A stretch of 25,807 nt of DNA, taken from IMG/VR virus record IMGVR_UViG_3300015371_000154, positions 1 to 25,807 of that record; one strand, written 5' to 3'. How positions within the stretch are numbered: position 1 is the first letter of the stretch; each line of letters begins with the position of its first letter. The notes beneath the pieces were generated by a model, which saw only the letters and a list, made by a program, of their open reading frames with translations, ran no database searches and was not told where the DNA came from. Positions 1 through 7,703 of this stretch are shown piece after piece. Made by a program: the position numbers and the translations under genes. Source of the stretch: a virus.

Positions 1-72
1 AGCAGTGAGGGTGTCCGGTTTGATCTTGATTCCAGAGCCTCTCAGAGCCTGGGCCTTTCGGTTTGGCGGTGG

Positions 73-78
73 TAGAAT
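73..78 (+). promoter_or_regulatory. possible -10 box upstream of first gene
   Basis: The hexamer TAGAAT lies 44 bp upstream of the first start codon and resembles a sigma-70-type -10 element. I see no good -35 hexamer 16-18 bp upstream, so this is only a weak promoter candidate. The 121 bp before the first gene show no other feature and no reading frame I can support. Confidence 0.2.
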
Positions 79-121
79 CCTTTCGTGACTTTCGACCGCG
101 GTTAATTCGAGAGGAGTAGCG

Positions 122-406
122 GTGGTGCAGTTAGAGTATGAATTGGTTTTCGCAGGTAATGCTGAAGAGGTTTCCATGTATCGAGCGCGTCATGGCTTGT
201 CATCGAGGCAGGCTCGCTTTGTGAAAGACCTTCTCGACCTTCAAGGTTTTCGTTTCGATCCTCCAATCAATATGCCACTGATTGGCACTTTCTGGATGCG
301 ATTGGATGCTCATTTGCTTTATGACGCTGCAAAAAGTCGCGGCATCATTCCAACTCCTCCAAGGATTTCGCCTTTGTCTACGCCGCCACCGGACAGTGCT
401 GCATGA
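122..406 (+). CDS. hypothetical protein (94 aa)
   Basis: I do not recognise this protein. It begins at GTG, preceded by a good ribosome-binding site (GAGAGGAG at about 110-117), and a second in-frame GTG follows at once, so the start could be one codon later. The first 75 residues look globular and the C-terminus is rich in proline and serine (PPRISPLSTPPPDS). It sits just upstream of the packaging genes, where actinophages often carry small unknown or HNH proteins, but no HNH or DNA-binding motif is visible. Calling it a gene rests on its RBS, strand and position. Confidence 0.6.
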   Translation: MVQLEYELVFAGNAEEVSMYRARHGLSSRQARFVKDLLDLQGFRFDPPINMPLIGTFWMRLDAHLLYDAAKSRGIIPTPPRISPLSTPPPDSAA

Positions 407-411
407 TCATT

Positions 412-468
412 CCACTGTGGACGAACATCCACGTTTCGTGATCTTGAAATCGTGCCCACAGTGGACGA
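412..468. repeat. pair of palindromic boxes upstream of terminase genes
   Basis: In the 127-bp gap between the first gene and the candidate small terminase, CCACTGTGG-ACGA (412-424) recurs as CCACAGTGG-ACGA (456-468), 44 bp apart start to start. Each 9-mer is palindromic except at its central base and is the exact reverse complement of the other. A small CACG-TTT-CGTG inverted repeat (430-440) lies between them. Such paired boxes next to terminase genes could bind terminase, belong to a cos/pac region, or be operator sites. Which of these applies is inference. Confidence 0.45.
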
Positions 469-533
469 TCAACAGGACGCTCGGGAAGACTCAGACAATG
501 CCATTCCTAATTGCTCTATGGTAGGATGCGCCC

Positions 534-1205
534 ATGTACCTGTGCCGCTATGACCTCCGAAGCAGCGGTCGAGGTTGCCCAAACGAGAGAGCACTCGATT
601 ACGAATACTGTCCTGAGCACCTCGATACTCCGCGTGGGCGCGCGCATGTTATGGACGTCATTCGCGCGGGACAATTGACTCTGCCTTCCCAAGTGGAGAG
701 GGCAATCGAGAAGGCAAAGGAGATTCCCGAGGAGGATTATCACACTACTGCTTTGGAGCGTATGGCCGATGCCTTGACAACTATTCAAACGTGGGTCGAC
801 GAGTCCAGAGACAATATGGACACCTTAGATAAGCACGAATATCGCTATAAGGACCGTGCCGGTCAAGAACAACTCCGCAGTGAGGTTTCAATCTACGAAA
901 GGGCGCTCGATAGGCTTTCCAAGCACCTTGGGGCTATGAGCAAGGTGTCTCTTCAGGATAAGATGGTCTCATTGGGCAAGGCTCAGGTCGACATGATGAT
1001 TCGAATGGTTATGTCGGTCGTTAATGAGCTGCGTTTGGATGATGAGCGCGCCCAAAAGGCACAGATCCTTTTGTTGGAGCTTTTGGAACGTGATGCGAAC
1101 CTTTCTGGCCGCGTGGACGTCTATGCGCATAAGCAGTTGGACTCTGCCGACGGCCATCGCATCGTGGATAGCACGGTGACGAGTCCTTATGCCCAGAGCC
1201 ACTAA
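534..1205 (+). CDS. candidate terminase small subunit / terminase-associated zinc protein
   Basis: A 223-residue protein directly before TerL. The N-terminus carries Cys4, Cys15, Cys26 and His29 (ending YCPEHL), spaced like a small zinc-binding knuckle. The rest (about 35-200) is predicted from its composition to be almost entirely charged helices, with a coiled-coil feel around 90-190. Position immediately upstream of, and overlapping by 17 nt, the large terminase gene, plus the helical architecture, fits a DNA-recognising small terminase subunit. No helix-turn-helix is obvious and I do not recognise a specific family, so the function is inferred from context. The start has AGGAT about 6 nt upstream. 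It probably works with TerL in recognising concatemeric DNA for packaging. Confidence 0.5.
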   Translation: MYLCRYDLRSSGRGCPNERALDYEYCPEHLDTPRGRAHVMDVIRAGQLTLPSQVERAIEKAKEIPEEDYHTTALERMADALTTIQTWVDESRDNMDTLDKHEYRYKDRAGQEQLRSEVSIYERALDRLSKHLGAMSKVSLQDKMVSLGKAQVDMMIRMVMSVVNELRLDDERAQKAQILLLELLERDANLSGRVDVYAHKQLDSADGHRIVDSTVTSPYAQSH

Positions 1206-2754
1206 ATTTGACGCCAAAGCCTATGCACTCGACCAATTAAAGTCGAGAATTCTTCCCAGCGACCCGGTTGAGTGGGTAAAGAAGAAGACTGGCGTTGGTT
1301 TATGGTCAAAGCAGCGAGAGATTTGCTATTCAGTTCAGAAAAACAGATTTACCGCAGTTAAAAGCGGCCACGGCGTTGGAAAGTCATTTACGACCTCCAA
1401 TTTAGCCGCATGGTGGGTTGATACCCATCCTGTTGACGATACTCTTGTTATTTCGACCGCTCCTTCCTCTCGTCAGGTCGGAGCGATTATGTGGGAAGAA
1501 ATTCGGAAGATTCATCGGAAGGCCCAACTTGCGGGCGAAGTACAGCGGGCAAATCGCTGGATTATCGACGATACTGAAGTGGGATTCGGGCGAAAGCCTC
1601 AAGATTACGATAAGCACGCTTTCCAGGGACTTCACCGCGATAATCTCTTGGTCATCATTGATGAGGCTTGCGGTGTCGACGAATGGCTGTGGATTGCAGC
1701 TATCTCGATGGCGACTGGCGAAAATAACCGGATCATTGCAATCGGAAACCCCGACGATCCTTCAAGTTATTTCTCCAAGGTCTGTCGTCCAGGTACGGAC
1801 TGGAATGTCATCCAGATTTCCGTATTTGATAGTCCGAACTTCACGGGTGAGCAAGTCACCGAGGAAGCTCGTCGAAAGCTTACTCAGCACTCGTGGGTAG
1901 ACTTTATGTCAAAGGAAGTCGGGCGCGGAACTGCGACCTGGACTTCTAAGGTACTTGGGGAATTCCCCGAAGTCGATGAAATGTCCACCATTCCCCTTGC
2001 GTGGATTCATCGCGCACAGGAACGCTATCAGGAATGGGAAGACGCTGGCAAGCCTATTTCGGGTCGTCATCTTCTCGGAGTGGACGTCGCCCGCTATGGA
2101 GGGGACAAAACAGCTTTCGCCCATCGTTGGGGAAATGTCTTCACTTCTGTTGACGTTTATCCTGGTGGAGATACTGAAGCAACTGCCGAGCGCGTTCTAG
2201 AGCATGAGGACGCTACAGCAATCGTCGACACTAACGGAGTAGGTGCCGGTGTCTACGATAAGCTTAGGGCCAGGGGAATGGCAGCGCTTCCCTTTAACTC
2301 TGGCAATAGGACTCATCTTCGCGATAAGTCTGGGCAGATTGAGTTTTATAACCTTCGTGCTGCCGCTACGTGGCGATTGCGTGAGGCTCTTGACCCTGCG
2401 AAGGGCGCGACCCTTTGTTTGCCACCGGGCGAGTTGTTAGCGGCTGATCTCAGCTCTCCGCGTTGGGCGACCATGGCTGGTGGAAAGCTGGTCATTGAAA
2501 CCAAGAAAGAAGTTAAGAAACGCCTGGGTCGTTCTCCTGACCGTGGCGACTCGGTAATCCTTGGGAATTGGCTTCAGGCTAATCAGTCTTTCGGTGTTGA
2601 AGATTCGACTTTCGATTGGGTAGACAAGGCGCCTTCAGAGGTGGATGATGTCTACGGCACGGTGGATTGGGTGACAGCACCGGATGAACCGAGTTTAGAG
2701 GTTACGCTTACGCAGCCTGGATCTATAGATACATCATTAGCCGGATGGTACTAA
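1189..2754 (+). CDS. terminase large subunit (TerL)
   Basis: ATP-driven DNA packaging motor and nuclease that cuts concatemers and docks on the portal. The 521-residue length is normal for the family. N-terminal ATPase: Walker A SGHGVGKS at residues 59-66 (Lys65), Walker B LLVIIDEA at 153-160 (Asp158-Glu159), and a likely coupling motif around AIGNPDDP (184-191). C-terminal RNase H-like nuclease: GVDVARYGGDKTA (297-309, metal-ligand Asp299), AIVDTNGVG (344-352, Asp347) and DRGDS (451-455), which give the expected acidic cluster. The ATG overlaps the preceding gene by 17 nt and has only a weak ribosome-binding site, so translational coupling is likely. The portal gene follows without any gap. 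All key residues are present, so the protein should be active. Confidence 0.96.
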   Translation: MPRATKFDAKAYALDQLKSRILPSDPVEWVKKKTGVGLWSKQREICYSVQKNRFTAVKSGHGVGKSFTTSNLAAWWVDTHPVDDTLVISTAPSSRQVGAIMWEEIRKIHRKAQLAGEVQRANRWIIDDTEVGFGRKPQDYDKHAFQGLHRDNLLVIIDEACGVDEWLWIAAISMATGENNRIIAIGNPDDPSSYFSKVCRPGTDWNVIQISVFDSPNFTGEQVTEEARRKLTQHSWVDFMSKEVGRGTATWTSKVLGEFPEVDEMSTIPLAWIHRAQERYQEWEDAGKPISGRHLLGVDVARYGGDKTAFAHRWGNVFTSVDVYPGGDTEATAERVLEHEDATAIVDTNGVGAGVYDKLRARGMAALPFNSGNRTHLRDKSGQIEFYNLRAAATWRLREALDPAKGATLCLPPGELLAADLSSPRWATMAGGKLVIETKKEVKKRLGRSPDRGDSVILGNWLQANQSFGVEDSTFDWVDKAPSEVDDVYGTVDWVTAPDEPSLEVTLTQPGSIDTSLAGWY

Positions 2755-4305
2755 GTGACATTCCCAACGAGTTACCTAGAAGATGAGTTAAACGACGAAC
2801 CACCTCCCATGGGAGAGCTTGGTTCCTCTTTTGCGTGGAATGACACTTTCGGTGGATACGATGCTGGTAAGGTTTTCGAGTATCCCGAGCCGGGCCGAAT
2901 TGAATACCATGAAATGCTCGATACTGATGGCAAAGCTGCCAGCATTGAGCAGGTGCTAACCTATCCCATCGTCTCCGCTCCGTGGGAAATTGCTGCTTCC
3001 CTTAATGAAGACGGATCTACCGAAGGCGGCGGGAAAGCCGATGAGATTCGTCAATTCGTCTTGGATGCATTGACTGACCTTCCGCACCAGGGCGGACCAC
3101 GTACAACCGTTGAGCAATTAATCAGTCAAATGACGATGGCCTTCACTGATAAGAAAGCCGTCTTCGAGAAGGTCTTTAAGGAGAATAAAGGCAAGGTCGT
3201 CTATGATAAACTCGCCTGGCGTCCTTTGGAGACGTGCGAGATTGCTTATGACGCCAAGAACTCTGATCTGAGAGGATATTACCAGACTCCGATCAAGTAC
3301 GAGCCGACTCCTCAGCTTTTCCCACAGGGACAGCGAATTTGGGTCCCCATGGCTCGGGCATTCATTTATATCCATGGAACGTGGCGCGATCCGCTCCATG
3401 GCATCTCATCGATGCGCGTGCCTTACTGGTGCTATATTACCAAGCGAAAGCTTCGCTGGCTATGGTATCAGTTCCTCGATCAGAATTACCTGCCCAAGAC
3501 TATTGTCAAAAACCCCGATGACACTCAGGCAGTAAGGGATGCGAAGAAAGTAGCCACCCTGAGGTCTAAGGGAGTGGTGGGACTCCGAGAGGATACGACG
3601 GTCACTCCGTTCGAATCTGGCGGGCATGGTGCGGCTGGATATCTCGAAGCGATTCGATTCCTCGACTCTGAGATGTCCAACTCGATTATGGCCGGATTCA
3701 ATGACCTATCGAGCATGGCGGCGAGTGGTAAGGGTTCCTATGCTCTTGCCGAAAGCCAGTCAAAGTTATATCTTCGCGCACGTCGAATGGTGGCGAAGGA
3801 TATGGCACGGTGGATTACTAATGGTGTCGTTGCTGATTTGGTCCGTTATAACTATGGCAATGCGGCTCCATGCCCGACTTTCCAATTTGGTCCACTCTCT
3901 GAGCAAAATGAGCTTGCAGTTCTGGATATGTTTAAGTCGGTCGCTTCAACGGGTGCGAACGTCGATCCTGAATTTTACGATGAGCTTCAGTCTCGTGTGG
4001 CAACTCTTCTGGAATTGGATCAGGGAAAAGTAAAGAAGTCGATGGAAGAGGGCACTGATACTCCCGGTGGACTTCAAGAGTTGGGAAAGAAGACCGAGAT
4101 AGCGACTCAGATGGTGCAGCACGCGCAAGCGACTGGTCAGATTGCTCCCTCTCCCATAGGTCCCGCTCCGGGTTCCAGTTCGAGTGCTCCTCCTGCTCCA
4201 ACGGGATCGCAAAGCGTAGTGAATAGTCCTAAAGCAGCGAAAAAGAGGACCCAGCTCCCAGCAAGGAAGAAGTCTCAGCCTACCAGGCAGCAAAGAGGTA
4301 GGTAA
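2755..4305 (+). CDS. portal protein (Mu gp29/DUF935-like)
   Basis: Forms the dodecameric ring at the capsid vertex through which DNA enters and leaves and to which the tail connects. The length of 516 residues is typical. Visible family-like segments are the N-terminal ADP-ribosyl-free portal core with LDTDGKAASIEQVLTYPIVS at about 56-75, WRPLETCEI near 155-165, and GTWRDPLHGISSMR near 208-222, where portals carry a conserved RDP-G-S-LR motif. The C-terminus (about 440-516) is disordered, rich in Pro/Ser/Gln and then strongly basic. It starts at GTG directly after the TerL stop codon (TAA-GTG), implying tight translational coupling. Unlike many DUF935-type portal loci, no MuF-like minor head protein follows. 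Confidence 0.9.
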   Translation: MTFPTSYLEDELNDEPPPMGELGSSFAWNDTFGGYDAGKVFEYPEPGRIEYHEMLDTDGKAASIEQVLTYPIVSAPWEIAASLNEDGSTEGGGKADEIRQFVLDALTDLPHQGGPRTTVEQLISQMTMAFTDKKAVFEKVFKENKGKVVYDKLAWRPLETCEIAYDAKNSDLRGYYQTPIKYEPTPQLFPQGQRIWVPMARAFIYIHGTWRDPLHGISSMRVPYWCYITKRKLRWLWYQFLDQNYLPKTIVKNPDDTQAVRDAKKVATLRSKGVVGLREDTTVTPFESGGHGAAGYLEAIRFLDSEMSNSIMAGFNDLSSMAASGKGSYALAESQSKLYLRARRMVAKDMARWITNGVVADLVRYNYGNAAPCPTFQFGPLSEQNELAVLDMFKSVASTGANVDPEFYDELQSRVATLLELDQGKVKKSMEEGTDTPGGLQELGKKTEIATQMVQHAQATGQIAPSPIGPAPGSSSSAPPAPTGSQSVVNSPKAAKKRTQLPARKKSQPTRQQRGR

Positions 4306-4311
4306 TTTGTC

Positions 4312-4656
4312 ATGTGGTTCGAAATGGACGTGGTTCAAGGCAGCGATTATGAGGTGGTTTTCTCTGCCAGAGACCCCGTAACCGGCACTCCCATTGATAT
4401 TCGAACTGGATTCACCTTCATAGGCAAGATTTGTCTGACTACCGACAACGATGAGACTCCACTTTACACTTTTCCCGTGGGTGATACGGGTCTTCTACCT
4501 CAAAATGGCTCTCTAGTAGTAAGAATACCCGGTGATGTAAGCGATGATTGGGAATTCGAGAGGGTTACGTTTGGAATAAGAGTAATAAATGACGACGATG
4601 GCCGCGAATTAATGGGTATTCGCGGCCCTTGCTATGTCCAACCGACGGTTGCCTGA
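4312..4656 (+). CDS. small beta-rich virion-type protein, unknown function
   Basis: This is a 114-residue protein with alternating hydrophobic/polar strands and no long helix, consistent with a single beta-sandwich. Motifs such as QGSDYEVVFSARDPVTGTP and a central FTFIGKICL resemble the small beta-sandwich proteins found with phage fibre or minor tail genes (an LtfC/BppU-N-like impression, not a firm match). It begins 7 nt after the portal stop, behind AGGTAGGT. An alternative in-frame ATG lies four codons downstream at 4324. A perfect 10-bp inverted repeat lies in its 3' end (4600-4627). It opens the accessory cassette, so a structural or host-interaction role is likely, but this is inference. 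Confidence 0.65.
   Translation: MWFEMDVVQGSDYEVVFSARDPVTGTPIDIRTGFTFIGKICLTTDNDETPLYTFPVGDTGLLPQNGSLVVRIPGDVSDDWEFERVTFGIRVINDDDGRELMGIRGPCYVQPTVA
4600..4627 (+). repeat. perfect 10-bp inverted repeat, strong hairpin
   Basis: GGCCGCGAAT (4600-4609) and ATTCGCGGCC (4618-4627) are exact reverse complements separated by 8 nt. In mRNA they would form a very stable stem. No T-run follows, so it is not a standard intrinsic terminator. It lies within the last codons of the preceding gene and about 47 nt before the next start codon, where it could block 3' decay, be a processing site, or tune expression of the downstream cassette. Confidence 0.6.
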
Positions 4657-4673
4657 TCCGAAAGGGAAAATTC

Positions 4674-4988
4674 ATGCCAGAAGGCGTGGAAGAGAGCTAC
4701 GACGTTCGACCTGATCGAGTTTGTATTGCTTGTGGCAAGACAGATAAGGCTCCGAGGGATCAGGTTGCTTTGGCGGATGGCAATGTGGCTTATTACCACT
4801 TTGATTGCCACGCCATGATGGGCTGCCCGATCTGTAAAGACGTTCTCGATGCCGTTGCGCAAGGTCATGGTCCCGATGGGAAGAAAGACGAGGACCTTTG
4901 GCAGAGCCTTGTAGCCGAGGCAGACAAGCCAGTCGATGAGCAGGCCGAAATCTTCACCTCGGATAACGTCTACGAGATGGAAAGGTGA
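4674..4988 (+). CDS. small zinc-binding (LIM/RING-like) protein
   Basis: This 104-residue protein has a dense set of metal ligands: Cys17-x2-Cys20, His42-x2-Cys45-His46, and Cys51-x2-Cys54, the layout of a two-site treble-clef, LIM- or RING-type zinc domain. The C-terminal half is acidic and probably helical. I chose ATG 4674 because GAAAGGGA lies just upstream and the alternative start at 4629 would overlap the previous gene by 28 nt and add residues that look unstructured. It sits in the accessory cassette and ends 5 nt before the next gene. It could be a structural zinc protein of the particle or a host-directed protein. No enzymatic motif is seen. Confidence 0.6.
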   Translation: MPEGVEESYDVRPDRVCIACGKTDKAPRDQVALADGNVAYYHFDCHAMMGCPICKDVLDAVAQGHGPDGKKDEDLWQSLVAEADKPVDEQAEIFTSDNVYEMER

Positions 4989-4993
4989 GGTAA

Positions 4994-5386
4994 ATGGCCG
5001 TTCTCGATACCGCCGAGGCTAATAGGTATCTCGAAGCCCTGGTGGGTAAGACAACGTACTCCGCGACGGTATCTCCCATTAAGGTCAAGCTGTGTACTGC
5101 GGTGGGAAGCGATACTTCAGCGGGTACTGAGGTAAGTGGTGGAGGTTATGTCGCCGGTGGGCAGGGCGTGACCACGTGGAATGCGGCGGCTACTCGTCAG
5201 ATTACGAATAACACTGTTGTTTCTTATACAAACATGCCGGTGGCGACCGTGACGTCTATTGACGCAACGGACAGCACTGGTACTCCGGTTCGAAAGTTCT
5301 ATGGCACCTTGGCTGCATCTCGCACAACGGCATCGGGTGACACCCTGAGTTTCGCCGCTGCTGCGATTGTGCTCGGAATGGGGTAA
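4994..5386 (+). CDS. tail-fibre-like protein (Gp80-type)
   Basis: A 130-residue protein beginning MAVLDTAEANRYLEAL, followed by KTTYSATVSPIKVKLCTAVG and a Gly/Thr/Ala-rich beta body. This pattern is typical of the small phage tail fibre or Gp80-like proteins of actinophages, which start with a short helix and continue as a beta-sandwich. It is complete, uses an ATG just after a GAGGTAA-type ribosome-binding site and ends 3 nt before the peroxidase start. A role as a virion surface or adsorption component is likely. The position upstream of the capsid gene rather than after the tape measure is unusual for fibre-like proteins. Confidence 0.6.
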   Translation: MAVLDTAEANRYLEALVGKTTYSATVSPIKVKLCTAVGSDTSAGTEVSGGGYVAGGQGVTTWNAAATRQITNNTVVSYTNMPVATVTSIDATDSTGTPVRKFYGTLAASRTTASGDTLSFAAAAIVLGMG

Positions 5387-5389
5387 TAA

Positions 5390-6811
5390 ATGCGTAGGCT
5401 ACTCACCATCCTATTTACTGTTCTCGTCGGGGTGGGGGTGGTCGCGCCCCAAGCACTTGCTCAAGGAAGAATCGATGATGCAAAGACATCGTCGTCGCAT
5501 TTCGGATTTATGTTCAAAGACCTTGAGCCATTTACTAGTCCTCAACCGCAAGACCTGGCTGATTTAGCGCAAACGATGCTCGATCCCAATGCGGACTCTG
5601 AGAACAATGCTAATATGCTCTCGGTCTATACGTACTTTGGGCAGTTCATTGACCACGATTTAACTCTAGATACTCTTCCACAACCTAGTGCACCCGTCGA
5701 TCCGACCACTTTAGTCAATGGTCGGACTTTTAGGTTTGACCTGGATTCAGTTTATGGTGGTGGACCCGGCAAATCTCCTCAGCTCTACGAGAATGACGGT
5801 CTTCATTTTAAGGTGCAGAACCCAAACCCAAATGGGGTCGTAGACCTTCCACGAAATGCAGACGGTAGCGCCATCCTCGTTGAGGGTCGAAATGATGAAA
5901 ACGAGATCATTTCGCAGATCCATACTGCATTCCTCCTGTCGCACAACAAATTGATTGATTCTGGCCTGAATTTCGCTCAGGCTCGCGCAAAGCTAGTTGG
6001 AATGTACCAAGAAATCGTCTTGGGCGAGGTTCTTCCGCACTTTGTGACCGCTGCGGTCGTTAATGGGGAGCTAAATGGGAGTCTGAAGCGCTTCTATAAG
6101 GCTGGTGACCGCAATACACCGATGACTCCGGTCGAGTTTTCGGTTGCAGCGTACCGATTTGGCCATTCCATGGTGCGTCGTGCCTACGAATTGACCACTA
6201 CAACGGGTAAAATCCAGGTTTTCTCCCCTACAGCCCCCGATTTGCGTGGTGGACGGCAACTTCCTGCCGGTAGGCAGATCGATTGGGGTAACTTTATCGA
6301 GGAGTTGACCAGGCCCGAAAATGTGGCCCATCTCAACATCTCTCGCAAGATTGACCCGCTTATTTCCTCTTCTCTGTTCGTCTTGCCCATTCCTGGGGCT
6401 GAAGCAACGGGCTCTAACGTGCTCGCTTTCCGCAATATGACGCGCGCCGACTTCTACGGAATGGCTGACGGTCAAGATTTGGCCAAGGCAATGGGTATTA
6501 CACCCATTGATCCCACTGTATTGAGCGATAACCCTGCATTTGCTCAGGGAACGCCTATGTGGTTCTACATTCTTGCCGAATCCTCTCGTTCCACTAATGG
6601 CAAGTTCCTCGGCCCTGTGGGTGGACGCATTGTCGCCGATGTTTTCGTGCGACTCATGCAAATTGACAGGGCATCCATCCTTCGTGGTGGCAATAAGGTC
6701 AGCATTAAGGACGAAGACAGCACCATTACGCCTAGGGGTGGTGTCGAGCGGAATATGTTTACCTTGCCCGATCTGTTTGTCTTTGCCGGACTAGCCAAGA
6801 CTCCCTCATAG
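5390..6811 (+). CDS. secreted animal-type haem peroxidase
   Basis: A full-length (473 aa) member of the peroxidase-cyclooxygenase (An_peroxidase) superfamily in its bacterial form. These enzymes use H2O2 to oxidise halides, thiocyanate or phenols. A classic signal peptide (RR, hydrophobic core 4-18, ALA before Gln25) predicts export. Catalytic motifs are intact: distal GQFIDHD at 84-90 (Gln85, haem-linking Asp88, distal His89), calcium-site-like DLDSVYGGGP at 117-126, EGRNDENEI at 165-173 (catalytic Arg167, haem-linking Glu170, numbered by analogy to myeloperoxidase), proximal RFGHS at 256-260 (His259), and the bacterial C-terminal block FLGPVGGRIVADVFV (406-420). It starts 3 nt after a fibre-like gene and is followed by a membrane protein gene. 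Codon use by eye matches its neighbours, so any capture from a bacterium was not recent. What it does for the phage is unknown. Confidence 0.93.
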   Translation: MRRLLTILFTVLVGVGVVAPQALAQGRIDDAKTSSSHFGFMFKDLEPFTSPQPQDLADLAQTMLDPNADSENNANMLSVYTYFGQFIDHDLTLDTLPQPSAPVDPTTLVNGRTFRFDLDSVYGGGPGKSPQLYENDGLHFKVQNPNPNGVVDLPRNADGSAILVEGRNDENEIISQIHTAFLLSHNKLIDSGLNFAQARAKLVGMYQEIVLGEVLPHFVTAAVVNGELNGSLKRFYKAGDRNTPMTPVEFSVAAYRFGHSMVRRAYELTTTTGKIQVFSPTAPDLRGGRQLPAGRQIDWGNFIEELTRPENVAHLNISRKIDPLISSSLFVLPIPGAEATGSNVLAFRNMTRADFYGMADGQDLAKAMGITPIDPTVLSDNPAFAQGTPMWFYILAESSRSTNGKFLGPVGGRIVADVFVRLMQIDRASILRGGNKVSIKDEDSTITPRGGVERNMFTLPDLFVFAGLAKTPS

Positions 6812-6819
6812 GGGACGAA

Positions 6820-7002
6820 ATGCACGCAATTAACATAATTCTACTAATTTTGGCCCTGGTGTTCTTCATTGTCGCTGCCGTGGTCGGTTATGGTCCTGGC
6901 GCGGCAACTTCTCAAGGTTGGCATCGGACTAACTTCCTTGGTATTGGGTTAGCCTGTTGGGTGTTGACCGCCATCATTGAACTGGTAATTGGTAAGGTAT
7001 AA
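6820..7002 (+). CDS. small membrane protein, two transmembrane helices
   Basis: A 60-residue protein with a hydrophobic helix at about 4-24 (INIILLILALVFFIVAAVVG), a short polar turn containing GPGAATSQGWHRTN, and a second hydrophobic helix at about 39-57. No signal cleavage site is seen. It starts 8 nt after the peroxidase stop codon (RBS GGGGACG) and its stop codon overlaps the ATG of the next gene. The size and two-helix hairpin would also fit a class II holin, but no endolysin is recognised nearby, so the role is open. It may act at the membrane with the exported peroxidase. Confidence 0.7.
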   Translation: MHAINIILLILALVFFIVAAVVGYGPGAATSQGWHRTNFLGIGLACWVLTAIIELVIGKV

Positions 7003-7703
7003 TGCCGGGTGCCACTCTATTCGACTCAGCAACCGATTATTACTTCAATACCACCACGCCACCGTCGGGTAACTTGACGTTTACGTGTTGGACGAAGATT
7101 GCGGTCGATAGAGATGCGGCATCTACGCCATTTGCTATCGATGGTGGTGACCTTAACTGTGTGCTGTTACTGACCGACGCAACGGGTACTAACACTTTCA
7201 TTTATCACAATGGAGCGTTTAACCCGGGCACCGGTTTTGGGGCGACCGTTGGGACTTGGTATAAGAACGCTTACGTTCGGAACGGAACGGTTGGCACCTT
7301 TTATTTTGCTGCCGCTGGATCTCCTATGTCTAACTTAGTAGGTACAGCGGCAGCATTCACCCCTACGGAAGTGAGTATCGGTGCCAACCGTCGTACTGCG
7401 ACTACTCAGTTCTTTAATGGTTCCATAGCCGCGGTGAAGTTGTGGACGGCAGCTCTCACTGCCGCAGAGATTGATTGTGAATTTAATCAGTATGATCCGG
7501 TTCGCCGGACCAACCTTCAGCGTTACTATTCTTTTGCCAATGGTCCGCAGACCAATGATGAGTCCGGTGGCGGATTTACCTTGACTGCTGGCGCAGGCGC
7601 CTTGACAACGGATACAGCGGGACCACCCATTCCTCGTACCATTGTGAGGAAACCTATGGTTGTTCCTGCTTCAGTGGCGGTAGCTGATAGCTTTAACTGG
7701 TAG
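7002..7703 (+). CDS. LamG/concanavalin-A-like virion protein
   Basis: A 233-residue beta-rich protein with hallmarks of the LamG/laminin-G-like jelly roll: FDSATDYYF near the start, LTFTCWTKI at 25-33, a central YKNAYVRNGTVGTFYF, and IGANRRTATTQFFNGSIAAV (about 127-146), which matches the conserved 'G...FFNG-IAAV-LW' strand, followed by LWTAALTAAEI. This fold usually binds carbohydrate, so a role in adhesion to host or environmental glycans is likely. It overlaps the previous gene by one base (TAATG). The C-terminal tail is Pro/Val-rich. It is not an obvious enzyme, since no glucanase catalytic Glu pair is visible. Confidence 0.75.
   Translation: MPGATLFDSATDYYFNTTTPPSGNLTFTCWTKIAVDRDAASTPFAIDGGDLNCVLLLTDATGTNTFIYHNGAFNPGTGFGATVGTWYKNAYVRNGTVGTFYFAAAGSPMSNLVGTAAAFTPTEVSIGANRRTATTQFFNGSIAAVKLWTAALTAAEIDCEFNQYDPVRRTNLQRYYSFANGPQTNDESGGGFTLTAGAGALTTDTAGPPIPRTIVRKPMVVPASVAVADSFNW

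Noticed and set aside
282-524. 80-aa open frame overlapping the end of the first gene and the palindromic gap
   Set aside because: No ribosome-binding site, composition like random translation, and it covers what looks like a regulatory gap.
4629-4673. Earlier start for the zinc protein
   Set aside because: It overlaps the previous gene, and ATG 4674 has a better ribosome-binding site.
6071-6661. 196-aa open frame on the - strand inside the peroxidase gene
   Set aside because: It lies fully antisense to a gene with clear family motifs, has no ribosome-binding site and an implausible composition.
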